Below are positions 55,864 through 64,000 of a DNA stretch of 64,000 nucleotides, one piece after another. Every line of letters begins with the position of its first letter. The stretch's first letter is position 1. Origin of the DNA: Azospirillum humicireducens (lineage in GTDB: Bacteria; Pseudomonadota; Alphaproteobacteria; Azospirillales; Azospirillaceae); contig NZ_CP015285.1 in NCBI RefSeq assembly GCF_001639105.2, positions 2,782,001 through 2,846,000 of the forward strand. The letters are read 5' to 3'. The notes under the pieces are model-generated. The model did not search any database. It had not been told where the DNA came from and saw nothing but the letters and a program-made list of their open reading frames with translations. Both the position numbers and the translations under genes were made by a program.

Positions 55864-56532
55864 TTAAACCAGCCGGTCGTGGCCCGATTCCTTGACCAGC
55901 AGCACCGCCTGGGTGCGGCTCCCGACGCCAAGCGCCTTCAGCACTCCGGTGACGTGGGTTTTCACCGTGGACAGGTTCAGCCCCAGCCTTTCGCCGATCT
56001 CCTGGTTCGACAAACCCTGTGCAAGCAGGTCCAAAACCTCCAGCTGGCGGCGGGTCAGCCCGTCGAACACGCTGGGCGTGCCGCCGCGCGCCGGCGACCC
56101 ACCGCCGGCGGCAGGAGCCCCCGGCATGCCGAGGACCGGCGGCACATAGGAACCGCCCGCCATCACCAGCCGCAGGATGTTGACCACCAGCACGTCGTCG
56201 GTCGATTTCGGGATGAAGGCGCGCACTCCGCGCGACAGCACCGCGCGCATTTCATCCGGCGACTCGATCATCGAGAAGACGGCGACGGGGACCGGCGCCA
56301 CGCGCTTCACCAGGGCCTCGACATCGTCCAGCCCGCCCAGTCCGGGCATGCGAAGATCCATCACGATCAGATCGAACGCGCTGCCACCTTCGAGCATCGA
56401 CGAGTCGAGGATGGCATTCAACTGGCTGAAGCTGGTCGCGGCCACCACGGTGGCCTGTTCGTCCAGTTCACCCACCAGATGGGTCAAGCCGCTGCGGACG
56501 ATGGAATGATCGTCGGCGATCAGAACCTGCAT
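55864..56532 (-). CDS. NarL/FixJ-type response regulator with LuxR output domain
   Basis: A 222-residue regulator: receiver with acidic pair DDH, phospho-Asp in LIVMDLRMPG and Lys in FIPKST; a Gly/Ala/Pro linker around residues 135-155; and a LuxR helix-turn-helix (LTRRQLEVLDLLAQGLSNQEIG, read in parts, then LNLSTVKTHV). No kinase gene adjoins it, so it is an orphan locally. It converges on the PPC-like gene and lies about 180 bases beyond the ompA-like gene. Confidence 0.93.
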   Translation of the reverse strand: MQVLIADDHSIVRSGLTHLVGELDEQATVVAATSFSQLNAILDSSMLEGGSAFDLIVMDLRMPGLGGLDDVEALVKRVAPVPVAVFSMIESPDEMRAVLSRGVRAFIPKSTDDVLVVNILRLVMAGGSYVPPVLGMPGAPAAGGGSPARGGTPSVFDGLTRRQLEVLDLLAQGLSNQEIGERLGLNLSTVKTHVTGVLKALGVGSRTQAVLLVKESGHDRLV

Positions 56533-56640
56533 GTAACGTCTCGGACCGAAGATGCTGCGCGTGCAGCACCGTCATACGCTGACGCAGCGGCCGACGCTAC
56601 CTCCTTCGCACGTCCAGGCACGGCAATGCCGGGAGGAACC

Positions 56641-56682
56641 GTAAAGAAAAATGCGGAGGAGGTCATCCGCCTCCTCCTCCGC
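56641..56682 (-). terminator. Rho-independent terminator of the OmpA-like gene
   Basis: GCGGAGGAGG (56653-56662) pairs with CCTCCTCCGC (56673-56682). On the reverse strand the stem is followed by ATTTTTCTTTAC, a good T-run, about 30 bases after the OmpA-like stop. Confidence 0.88.
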
Positions 56683-56713
56683 GTGCAGGTTTGCAGCGAT
56701 CGGATGCTCTTGG

Positions 56714-57742
56714 TCAGGAGATCTTGATGAGAATCTGGGCGCGGCGATTCGACGGCTCGCGCACGTTCGGGCCGGTGGGGACCATCAGCTGGTTTTCGCC
56801 CACGCCTTCGATGGAGATCATGGTGGCCGGAGTGCCGCGCGCGATCAGCGCCTGGCGCACCGCCTCTGCCCGGCGGATCGAAAGCCGCTGGTTGTAGGTG
56901 GGTGAGCCCGACGTGTCGGTATGGCCGATCACCTGGATGCGCACGGCACGGGCGCGGTTGGCCGCCTCGGCGGCATCGGCGATGATGCTTGCGGAATTCG
57001 GCGTGACCGTCGCCTTGTCCCAATCGAAGAACACCTGATACTCGCTCTGCGGTTGAGCCGCCATCGGCGGGGCGGCCGGAGCCGGGACGGCGACCGGGGT
57101 GGCGCGCGACGGCCCACCGAAAGTGTAACGCAGACCGGCCAGGATGGTGTGGTTGCGGTACTCGCCCTTCGAGGTCACCGGACCCAGCTCGAATTCCGGA
57201 TCGACGGTGGCGAAGTAGCGATAATCCAGCGTCACAGCCACGCTGTCGTTGATGGCATAGGACGCGCCGACGATGCCCTGGTAGGCGAAGACCCAGTCAC
57301 GGTCGCTGACACCGTTCAGCGACTGCTTCACCCCGGCGATGCCGGCACCGGCGCCGACATAGGGCGTGATCGGCAGGCCGATGTCGAAGTCGTACAGCAG
57401 GTTGCCCATGAAGGCGACCGAGCTCATCCTGCCGCCCAGGCCGTTCAGGCCGGGTGTGGCGCTGCTGGTGCCGTCGACGCTGTTGCGCCAACGCCAGGCG
57501 GCCTCCAGTTCGGCGCGCAAGCCCATCGCGGTGGCGTAGCCAACCGAGATATCGCCGATGCCGCCGATCTTGAACTCTTCCTTCAGACCCAGGCCTGGGG
57601 CGGGATAGCTGCCGAGGTCGGCATCCTCGGTCCAGTTCACGCCGGCCCCCGCGCCGACATAGAAGCCTTCCGGTGCGGCCACGGCGGCGGTCGGAACGGC
57701 GACGGCCAGGGCCGTGCCAAGCAAAATCCCACGCATCGTCAT
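56714..57742 (-). CDS. OmpA-family outer-membrane protein
   Basis: A 342-residue protein: signal peptide (MTMRGILLGTALAVAVPTAA, cleavage near AVAAPEG), an eight-strand beta barrel of the Omp25/OprF style (residues 25-220, starting GFYVGAGAGVNWTED), a Pro/Ala hinge, and a C-terminal OmpA peptidoglycan-binding domain (VFFDWDKATVTP, IQVIGHTDTSGS, NQRLSIRRAEAVRQAL, PNVREPSNRRAQILI). GGGAACAAG lies before the ATG at 57742; the longer upstream frame is not protein-like. It has its own terminator. Confidence 0.92.
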   Translation of the reverse strand: MTMRGILLGTALAVAVPTAAVAAPEGFYVGAGAGVNWTEDADLGSYPAPGLGLKEEFKIGGIGDISVGYATAMGLRAELEAAWRWRNSVDGTSSATPGLNGLGGRMSSVAFMGNLLYDFDIGLPITPYVGAGAGIAGVKQSLNGVSDRDWVFAYQGIVGASYAINDSVAVTLDYRYFATVDPEFELGPVTSKGEYRNHTILAGLRYTFGGPSRATPVAVPAPAAPPMAAQPQSEYQVFFDWDKATVTPNSASIIADAAEAANRARAVRIQVIGHTDTSGSPTYNQRLSIRRAEAVRQALIARGTPATMISIEGVGENQLMVPTGPNVREPSNRRAQILIKIS

Positions 57743-57955
57743 GTTCTTGTTCCCATCGTTGACGGCGTTGGCGGATCGGGACATCCCGGTCTGCGGCGAA
57801 ACGCGTGACAGAACGGGCTCCGGCCCCGACAATGGACTCGGGACTCGCGGCTTCCAATCCCACCCAAGCACGGCCGCCTGTCCTGTTGCAGATTTGCCGC
57901 AACCTCTCGCTTGCCATGTTCCGTTTCGATAACAATGACTTGGACACTCTCACCG

Positions 57956-59047
57956 ATGCCCGCTACCCCGGACGATGCGATCGATTACCCCGTCTGCTCC
58001 ACCCCGGTTCCGGGCGGTTGGCAGGAGGTGGCGCCGGGCGTGCTGTGGATCCGGCTGTCCCTGCCCTTCCAACTCGACCACATCAATGCCTGGGCGCTGG
58101 ACGGCGGGGCTGCCGGCTGGACACTGGTCGATTGCGGATTGGGCGACCGGCGCACGTTCGCGGTGTGGGACGAGTTGCTGCGCGACGCGCTCGGTGGCCG
58201 TCCGGTGGAGCGGATCGTCGCCACCCATTTCCATCCCGACCATATCGGCGCCGCCAATTGGCTGGTGGAGCGGACCGGTGCTGTCTTCACCAGCTCGCTG
58301 ACGGAATGGCTGTTCGCCCGGATGCTCTCGGCCGGCACCGATGCCGCCACCGATGCCGCCGTGGAGCGCTTCTATCGCCGCTGCGGTTTGGCATCGCAGA
58401 CGCTGGATGCGCTGCTGGCCCGCAAGGGTGCCTACAGCCGCGGCGTCCCAGGCGTACCGGCGACGCTGACCCGCCTGCGTGCCGGCGACAGTCTGGCTGT
58501 GGGCAACCGTCTTTGGACCGTGATCGGCGGCAGCGGCCATACGGCTGAACCGGTCAGCCTGTACCGGCCGGCCGGCGGGGAAGGCGATGGCAACGGGGAC
58601 GGCCTGGCCCTGCTGATTTCCGGCGACCAGATCCTGCCGCGGATCAGCCCCAACATCAGCGTCTGGCCGACCGAACCGGACGCCGATCCTCTCACCGACT
58701 ATCTCGTCAGCCTGAAGGACTGGGCCGCCCTGCCGGCCGACACGCTGGTTCTGCCGTCGCACGGCCGCCCTTTCCGCGGCCTGCACCGGCGCGCCGACGA
58801 ACTGGCACTCCATCATGCCGAACGGCTGGCGGAGATCGAATCGCTCTGCGAGACGCCCCGGACGGCGGCGGAGGTGACGCAGGCTCTGTTCCCACGTCCG
58901 CTCGACCCGCACCAGACCGTCTTCGCCGTGGGCGAAGCCGTGGCGCATCTCAACCATCTGATCCGCAAGGGGCGGTTGGACCGTGTGTCCGGCGGCGGGA
59001 AGGGCGGACCCGACATCGACCTTTACCGGCGGCGTGCCAGCGGCTGA
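57956..59047 (+). CDS. Metallo-beta-lactamase-fold hydrolase
   Basis: Zinc-dependent hydrolase of 363 residues. The metal motif is ATHFHPDHIGAANW (H-x-H-x-D-H), with later ligands in GSGHTAEPVSLY, SGDQILPRIS and LPSHGRPF. A C-terminal winged-helix-like extension (EIESLCETPRTAAEVTQALF) is typical of the glyoxalase-II/LACTB2 subgroup. Substrate unknown. The start is uncertain: ATGs at 57935 and 57956 are both in frame, and neither has a strong ribosome site. It is divergent from the OmpA-like gene and converges on a small gene. Confidence 0.88.
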   Translation: MPATPDDAIDYPVCSTPVPGGWQEVAPGVLWIRLSLPFQLDHINAWALDGGAAGWTLVDCGLGDRRTFAVWDELLRDALGGRPVERIVATHFHPDHIGAANWLVERTGAVFTSSLTEWLFARMLSAGTDAATDAAVERFYRRCGLASQTLDALLARKGAYSRGVPGVPATLTRLRAGDSLAVGNRLWTVIGGSGHTAEPVSLYRPAGGEGDGNGDGLALLISGDQILPRISPNISVWPTEPDADPLTDYLVSLKDWAALPADTLVLPSHGRPFRGLHRRADELALHHAERLAEIESLCETPRTAAEVTQALFPRPLDPHQTVFAVGEAVAHLNHLIRKGRLDRVSGGGKGGPDIDLYRRRASG

Positions 59048-59082
59048 CCCCGATCCTTCCGAGCCGCTTGTCGGACAGACCG

Positions 59083-59289
59083 TTACTCCGTGACGATCTC
59101 GAACTGCTGCGGGTCGAGCAGGGTCGACACCGACAGGGTCTTCAGTGTCTTCGGATCGTCGGTTCGCTTCATCTGGGCATGCTGGGTGCCCATGCCGTCC
59201 TTGCGGATGGCGACCACTTCCCAATAGCCGCCGCTGGGGGACAGCTTGCGATAAATCTGACCTTCGATCACCTCGCGCTTTCTGCGCAT
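59083..59289 (-). CDS. Small conserved-type hypothetical protein
   Basis: A 68-residue, highly charged protein (MRRKREVIEGQIYRKLS, then YWEVVAIRKDGMGTQHAQM and a C-terminal LLDPQQFEIV). The pattern suggests a small beta-barrel (SH3-like) fold. GGAG lies seven bases before the ATG and codon use is normal. Small proteins of this appearance are frequent in Azospirillum-type genomes, but no function is known to me. Confidence 0.75.
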   Translation of the reverse strand: MRRKREVIEGQIYRKLSPSGGYWEVVAIRKDGMGTQHAQMKRTDDPKTLKTLSVSTLLDPQQFEIVTE

Positions 59290-59517
59290 TGTCGTTCTCC
59301 AAAACCCATCCCATACCGGCTGCCGTCACGGCCACCGCGAAGGGCGCCATTGAACCACAAAACACCCCCGTCGTGGCGAGTGTCCGTTCGGTGACCGTTT
59401 CCCGATGCTGCAAATGCGCCGCTGCAGCGCAGCACGTCGGGAGCACCACCGATGACCCTTTGCCGCAGTGCGGTTTCAGGCTGGAACAAAAGTCCCGGTT
59501 GTGGGTTCATAGCGGTC

Positions 59518-59796
59518 ATGAACACCGATCTCGACGTGCTTGTCTTCGCGACCCGCCTGGTTGATGAGCTGGGCGACACCGCGATTCGAATGAGCCGCGT
59601 TCGTCTTGTCGAACTCACGGCTGCCAACCACACCCGTGCCGCCGCCTTCTGGCGGGAGGTGATGCGGACCTCCGAACGGCTGCTGAACGAGCGGTCGGGT
59701 CGCCGGGTCGCATCCGGCCTCTCCTCGCCTGCGATTGCCGCGGCGCAACCGTCCGTGTCCCCAACCGTCGCTTATGTCCCCCGCCCCATTCCCTGA
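59518..59796 (+). CDS. Small helical hypothetical protein
   Basis: A 92-residue frame starting MNTDLDVLVFATRLVDELGD, followed by two predicted helices (IRMSRVRLVELTAANHT and AAFWREVMRTSERLLNERSG) and a Pro/Ala/Ser tail. Not recognised. No strong ribosome site precedes the ATG, so it is less certain than its neighbours; an in-frame ATG at 59452 would lengthen it. Confidence 0.5.
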   Translation: MNTDLDVLVFATRLVDELGDTAIRMSRVRLVELTAANHTRAAAFWREVMRTSERLLNERSGRRVASGLSSPAIAAAQPSVSPTVAYVPRPIP

Positions 59797-59821
59797 CCCT
59801 GCGCCAGGGCGGGCCCAATAG

Positions 59822-59854
59822 AAAAAGGGCCGGCACGGATGTGCCGGCCCCTTT
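59822..59854 (-). terminator. Terminator of livJ
   Basis: GGGCCGGCAC (59827-59836) pairs with GTGCCGGCCC (59841-59850) around a four-base loop. On the reverse strand the stem runs into TTTTTC, about 30 bases after the livJ stop; flanking T/A runs make it usable in both directions. Confidence 0.9.
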
Positions 59855-59878
59855 CAGCGGAGCGCCGATGCGTTTCGC

Positions 59879-60979
59879 TTACTTCACTTCGGCATACTGG
59901 CCGTTCTGCCACTTGTACCAGACATAGGCCGGGCTGGTGACGTCGCCCTTGGCGTCGAACGAGATCTTGCCGATGACGGTGTTGTAGTTGCCCTTGCGCA
60001 TGACGTCGGCAACCTTGGCAGCGTCGGTCGAGTTCGCCTGCTTCACCGCGTCGGCCCAGATCTGGAGCGCAGCGTAGGTGTACAGGGTATAGCCTTCCGG
60101 CTCGTAACCCGCCTTGCGGAACTTCTCCACGACGGCCTTGGCGTCCGGCTTCTCACGCGGATCCGGACCGAAGGTCATCATGGTGTTCTCGCCGGCGTCG
60201 CCGGTGATGGCCCAGTACTCGTTGGTCACCAGCGCGTCACCCGACACGATGATGGCCTTCATGCCCTGGTCCTTCATCTGACGGGCGATCAGGCCGGCTT
60301 CGGTGTGGTAGCCACCGATGTAGACGGCGTCGACATTCGCCTGCTTCAGCTTCGACACCAGAGCGGAGTAGTCCTTCTCACCGGCCGTGTAGGCTTCGTA
60401 GATGGTTTCCTTCTGGCCGCCGGCGTTCAGCGCCTTCTGCGTCTCGTCGGCCAGACCCTTGCCGTAGGCCGACTTGTCGTGAAGGATGGCGACGTTCTTG
60501 CCCTTGTACTTGTCCAGCAGATACTTGCCGGCGATCAGGCCCTGCTGGTCGTCACGGCCGCAGACGCGGAAGACGTTCTTCAGGCCCTGCTCGGTCAGCT
60601 TCGGGTTGGTCGAAGCCGGGGAGATCTGCAGCATCCCTTCCTCGGCATAGACCTGGCTGGCCGGGATCGAGGAGCCCGAGCAGAAGTGGCCGGCCACGAA
60701 CTTCACACCGGCCTTGGCCAGCTGGTTGGCGACGGCGACGGCCTGCTTGGGATCGCAGGCGTCGTCGCCGACTTCCAGCTTCAGCTTCTGGCCCAGGACA
60801 CCGCCGGCGGCGTTGATGTCCGCGACCGCCTGTTCCATGCCCTTCTTCATCTGCTCGCCGAAGGTGGCGTACTGGCCGGTGATCGGACCGGCGGTGGCCA
60901 CCGCGATATCGGCCTGGGCGGCCGTGGCGGAGAGCGCGGTCGCCGCGATCGCGGCGAGAAGGGACAGCTTGAATTTCAT
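59879..60979 (-). CDS. livJ: Branched-chain amino acid ABC transporter, substrate-binding protein
   Basis: Periplasmic binding protein of the LIV system, 366 residues. Signal peptide MKFKLSLLAAIAATALSATA with cleavage near AQADIA. Family features are VATAGPITGQYATFGEQMKKG, the disulphide region DDACDPKQAVAVANQL, GHFCSGSSIPASQVYAEEG (in parts), and ISPASTNPKLTE with ligand-binding Ser/Ala/Thr residues. AGGGAAG precedes the ATG at 60979; an upstream in-frame extension to 61087 is not protein-like. It is the last gene of the reverse-strand liv cluster, separated by about 170 bases and likely also driven by its own promoter. Confidence 0.95.
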   Translation of the reverse strand: MKFKLSLLAAIAATALSATAAQADIAVATAGPITGQYATFGEQMKKGMEQAVADINAAGGVLGQKLKLEVGDDACDPKQAVAVANQLAKAGVKFVAGHFCSGSSIPASQVYAEEGMLQISPASTNPKLTEQGLKNVFRVCGRDDQQGLIAGKYLLDKYKGKNVAILHDKSAYGKGLADETQKALNAGGQKETIYEAYTAGEKDYSALVSKLKQANVDAVYIGGYHTEAGLIARQMKDQGMKAIIVSGDALVTNEYWAITGDAGENTMMTFGPDPREKPDAKAVVEKFRKAGYEPEGYTLYTYAALQIWADAVKQANSTDAAKVADVMRKGNYNTVIGKISFDAKGDVTSPAYVWYKWQNGQYAEVK

Positions 60980-61148
60980 GGGTGTGCTTCCCTGTTCTGT
61001 GAATGGTCCCTGTTGCAACATACCCCCGGCCCTTGCGGGCCTTGCCGCCGGGTCCCCTCCGGCGGTGTCCAGATTACCATACCCCAAGTGGTGCGGTGTG
61101 CGACAGTTTCACCGGCACCAATCAGCCGTACGGTCTATTCCCAATGAC

Positions 61149-61508
61149 TTATCCGTTGGTGGACACACCGGTCCTTTCGCGCCATCCGAACGGCCCGGCG
61201 GTCTCATAGAGCCACGGATACTGGTTGACCATGCGGCGGGCGATGGCGATGCGATGCGCCGTCAGGGTGATCAGCCCGATCACCACCGTGTGGACGACGA
61301 ATCCCCACAAGGACAGCAGCTGTTCGCCGAACAGGCCCCAGGCCAGGAAGCGGTCGCCCAGCCCCAGCAGAAGCGAATAGGCCAGCACGTTCGACACCGG
61401 CTTCCAGCCCTCCGCCAGTGTCTGGCCGGTCAGCACGCCGCAGCCGCCGAATACCAGGACCGTCAGGAACACGAAGACCGGAACCGAAGAGCCAAGGATC
61501 GTTTCCAT
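61149..61508 (-). CDS. DUF6867 family small membrane protein of the liv operon
   Basis: A 119-residue protein with about three membrane helices (residues 8-30, 40-65 and 68-90) and a conserved-looking C-terminus QYPWLYETAGPFGWRER. Proteins with this pattern are known from liv operons of Rhodospirillales and relatives, function unknown. It starts one base after the livF stop, so it is cotranscribed with the transporter; an accessory role in the LIV importer is inferred only from position. Confidence 0.82.
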   Translation of the reverse strand: METILGSSVPVFVFLTVLVFGGCGVLTGQTLAEGWKPVSNVLAYSLLLGLGDRFLAWGLFGEQLLSLWGFVVHTVVIGLITLTAHRIAIARRMVNQYPWLYETAGPFGWRERTGVSTNG

Positions 61509-61509
61509 C

Positions 61510-62220
<711 letters not shown>

Positions 62221-62223
62221 GGC

Positions 62224-63126
62224 TCAGGCCCCCTTCTGGCCGGCGGTGGGCGGCATATGCAGGTCGGCGGCGACCTCCGGCGGAAGATCCTCGTCCTCGT
62301 CCTCGCCCAGATAGGCGCGGATCACCGCCGGGTCGTTCTTCACATGCTCCGGATCGCCGTCGGAAATCTTCCGGCCATAGTCCAGCACCACCACATGGTC
62401 GGAAATGCGCATCACCACGCTCATGTCATGCTCGATCAGCAGCACGCCGGTGCGGTGGCCCCGCGGGCTCGGCGTGTCGCGGATGAAGGTCAGGATCTCG
62501 GCCAGCTCCGCCGACTCGCGCGGGTTCAGGCCGGCCGCCGGCTCGTCCAGGCACAGCAGCACCGGCTCGGTGCACATCGCCCGCGCGATCTCCAGCCGGC
62601 GCTGGGCGCCGTAGGGCAGGTTGCCCGCCTCCCAGTCGGCGAACTCGGTCAGGCGCACCCGCTCCAGCCAGTATTTCGCCAGCTCCACCGCCTCATGCTC
62701 GGCCTTGCGGTAGCTGGGGAAGCCCAGCAGCCCGCCGATGGCGAAGGTCGAGGCCCGCATCAGCTTGTTGTGCTGGGCGACGATCAGGTTCTCCAGAACG
62801 CTCATGCCGCCGAACAGCCGGATGTTCTGGAAGGTGCGCGCCACCCCCGCCAGCTGGGCGATGCGGTAGCCCGGCATCCGCTCCAGCAGGAACTCCTTGC
62901 CCGCGGGGTGGCGCAGCGTCAGCCGCCCCACCGTCGGGGTGTAGAAGCCGGTGACGCAGTTGAACAGCGTCGTCTTGCCGGCGCCGTTCGGGCCGATCAG
63001 CGCGGTGATCTCGCCGGCCCGTGCCTCGAACGACACGTCGTTGTTCGCCACCAGACCGCCGAAGCGCATGGTCAGGTGTTCGACCGTCAGCAGGGGCTTG
63101 TCAGTGCTCATCGGTGCGGCGCTCAT
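62224..63126 (-). CDS. livG: Branched-chain amino acid ABC transporter ATP-binding protein LivG
   Basis: Second ATPase of the LIV importer, 300 residues. Walker [10 protein letters not shown], LivG-specific [14 protein letters not shown], signature [15 protein letters not shown], Walker [14 protein letters not shown] and switch [11 protein letters not shown]. The ATG at 63126 overlaps the livM stop (ATGA). It has a small insertion before the switch strand ([11 protein letters not shown]) and an acidic C-terminal tail with EDEDED, both slightly longer than in E. coli. Confidence 0.96.
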   Translation of the reverse strand: MSAAPMSTDKPLLTVEHLTMRFGGLVANNDVSFEARAGEITALIGPNGAGKTTLFNCVTGFYTPTVGRLTLRHPAGKEFLLERMPGYRIAQLAGVARTFQNIRLFGGMSVLENLIVAQHNKLMRASTFAIGGLLGFPSYRKAEHEAVELAKYWLERVRLTEFADWEAGNLPYGAQRRLEIARAMCTEPVLLCLDEPAAGLNPRESAELAEILTFIRDTPSPRGHRTGVLLIEHDMSVVMRISDHVVVLDYGRKISDGDPEHVKNDPAVIRAYLGEDEDEDLPPEVAADLHMPPTAGQKGA

Positions 63127-64000
63127 TTCGCGGCTCCCGTCGCGGCGGGGTTGCGGCCGCCATGCAGGAGGATGGTCGGGTCGCGGTGGGCCAGCAGGCC
63201 GCGCGGACGCCACAGCATGATCACCACCATGCCGGCGCCAAACGCCAGCATGCGGTAGTCGGCCAGCTCGCGGAACGCTTCCGGCAGGCCGATCACCAGC
63301 AGCGTGGCCACCACCACGCCGATCTGGCTGCCCATGCCGCCCAGCACCACGATGGCCAGGATGATCGCCGACTCGATGAAGGTGAAGCTCTCCGGGCTGA
63401 TGAAGCCCTGGCGCGTGGCGAAGAAGGAGCCGGCGAAGCCGCCGAACATCGCCGCGATGGCGAAGGCCGCCAGCTTCATGTTGGTGCGGTTGATGCCCAG
63501 CGAGGCGCAGGCGATGTCGTCCTCGCGCAGGGCTTCCCACGCCCGGCCCAGCGGCAGCTTGCGCACCCTGAGCGTGAACAGGTTCACCACCAGCGCGAGC
63601 GCCAGGATGAGGTAATAGAGGAAGATGATGCGGTGCAGCGGCGAGAATTCCAGCCCGAACATCTCATGGAAGGCGGCCATGCCCTCGGCCGGGCTGCGCG
63701 AGAAGTCGGCGATGCCGAAGAAGCTCGGCCGCGGAATGCCGGAGATGCCGTTGGGGCCGCCGGTGAACTGGTACCAGTTGACCAGGATGATGCGGATGAT
63801 CTCGCCGAAGCCCAAGGTCACGATGGCGAAATAGTCGCCGCGCAGACGCAGCACCGGGAAGCCCAGCAGCACGCCGGAGATGGCGGCCAGCACGCCCGCC
63901 AGCGGCAGGCAGACCCAGAAGCTGAGGCCGAAATAATGGGCCAGCAGCGCGTAGGAATAGGCGCCGACCGCATAGAAGGCGACATAGCCGAGGTCGAGCA
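63123..64000 (-). CDS. livM: Branched-chain amino acid ABC transporter permease LivM, truncated by window edge
   Basis: Membrane subunit of the LIV importer. The reading frame continues past the right edge; the residues just inside it read [19 protein letters not shown], the usual LivM N-terminal half. Family motifs follow: [40 protein letters not shown] and [18 protein letters not shown]. At least 292 residues are visible. It is the first gene seen of the cluster here; livH is presumably beyond the edge. Confidence 0.95.
   Translation of the reverse strand, partial: LDLGYVAFYAVGAYSYALLAHYFGLSFWVCLPLAGVLAAISGVLLGFPVLRLRGDYFAIVTLGFGEIIRIILVNWYQFTGGPNGISGIPRPSFFGIADFSRSPAEGMAAFHEMFGLEFSPLHRIIFLYYLILALALVVNLFTLRVRKLPLGRAWEALREDDIACASLGINRTNMKLAAFAIAAMFGGFAGSFFATRQGFISPESFTFIESAIILAIVVLGGMGSQIGVVVATLLVIGLPEAFRELADYRMLAFGAGMVVIMLWRPRGLLAHRDPTILLHGGRNPAATGAAK

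Overview
The window is 64 kb of GC-rich, densely coding DNA with no rRNA, tRNA, CRISPR array, insertion sequence or integrase that I can see. Gene content points to an alphaproteobacterium of the Azospirillum type: several methyl-accepting chemotaxis proteins, multi-PAS hybrid kinases, two TRAP carriers, uronate catabolism, a liv operon with the small membrane protein typical of Rhodospirillales, and NorR/Hmp. The genus is inferred from gene style and order, not from a marker gene.

Left part (1-16 kb). A truncated chemotaxis receptor is followed by a Pho box and the phosphate operon pstSCAB. Next come two small membrane proteins (DUF1275 and a TMEM175-like channel), a ferric-reductase-like flavocytochrome, a TetA-like exporter and a YgiQ-type radical SAM protein. 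At 13382-15815 lies a compact, partly AT-richer four-gene cassette that looks like a polymorphic-toxin locus: an accessory protein, an HNH/LHH nuclease toxin, a SUKH (SMI1/KNR4) immunity protein and an ATP-grasp-like protein.

Middle part (16-31 kb) is signal transduction. A CheC phosphatase, a HisKA_2 kinase and a single-domain receiver form one reverse-strand operon. An RpfG-like HD-GYP regulator is overlapped by a 1314-residue hybrid kinase, and a second chemotaxis receptor and a tiny glycine-rich peptide gene follow. Phosphoenolpyruvate carboxylase closes this block.

31-45 kb is a sugar-acid block: a GntR/FCD regulator, an UxuB-like reductase, a zinc dehydrogenase, a complete TRAP transporter (P, Q, M) and mannonate dehydratase UxuA. 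A 13-base motif occurs in opposite orientation upstream of the regulator and upstream of uxuB, and is the likely operator. After it come a sigma-54 activator, a 7TM histidine kinase and a second TRAP pair without its own binding protein.

45-54 kb: norR faces hmp across a very good sigma-54 promoter. A third chemotaxis receptor and a fumarylacetoacetate-hydrolase-family gene converge on a shared terminator. hexR-eda carries a near-perfect HexR box, so the last step of the Entner-Doudoroff pathway appears repressor controlled. UxuA makes 2-keto-3-deoxygluconate and Eda cleaves its phosphorylated form, so these two regions can serve one pathway, although the linking kinase is not present here.

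54-64 kb: a TolC-like outer-membrane protein beside a signal-less PPC-like protein, a LuxR-type response regulator, an OmpA-type barrel, a metallo-beta-lactamase-fold hydrolase, two small conserved-looking genes, and the reverse-strand liv operon (livM, livG, livF, DUF6867, livJ), with livM running off the right edge.
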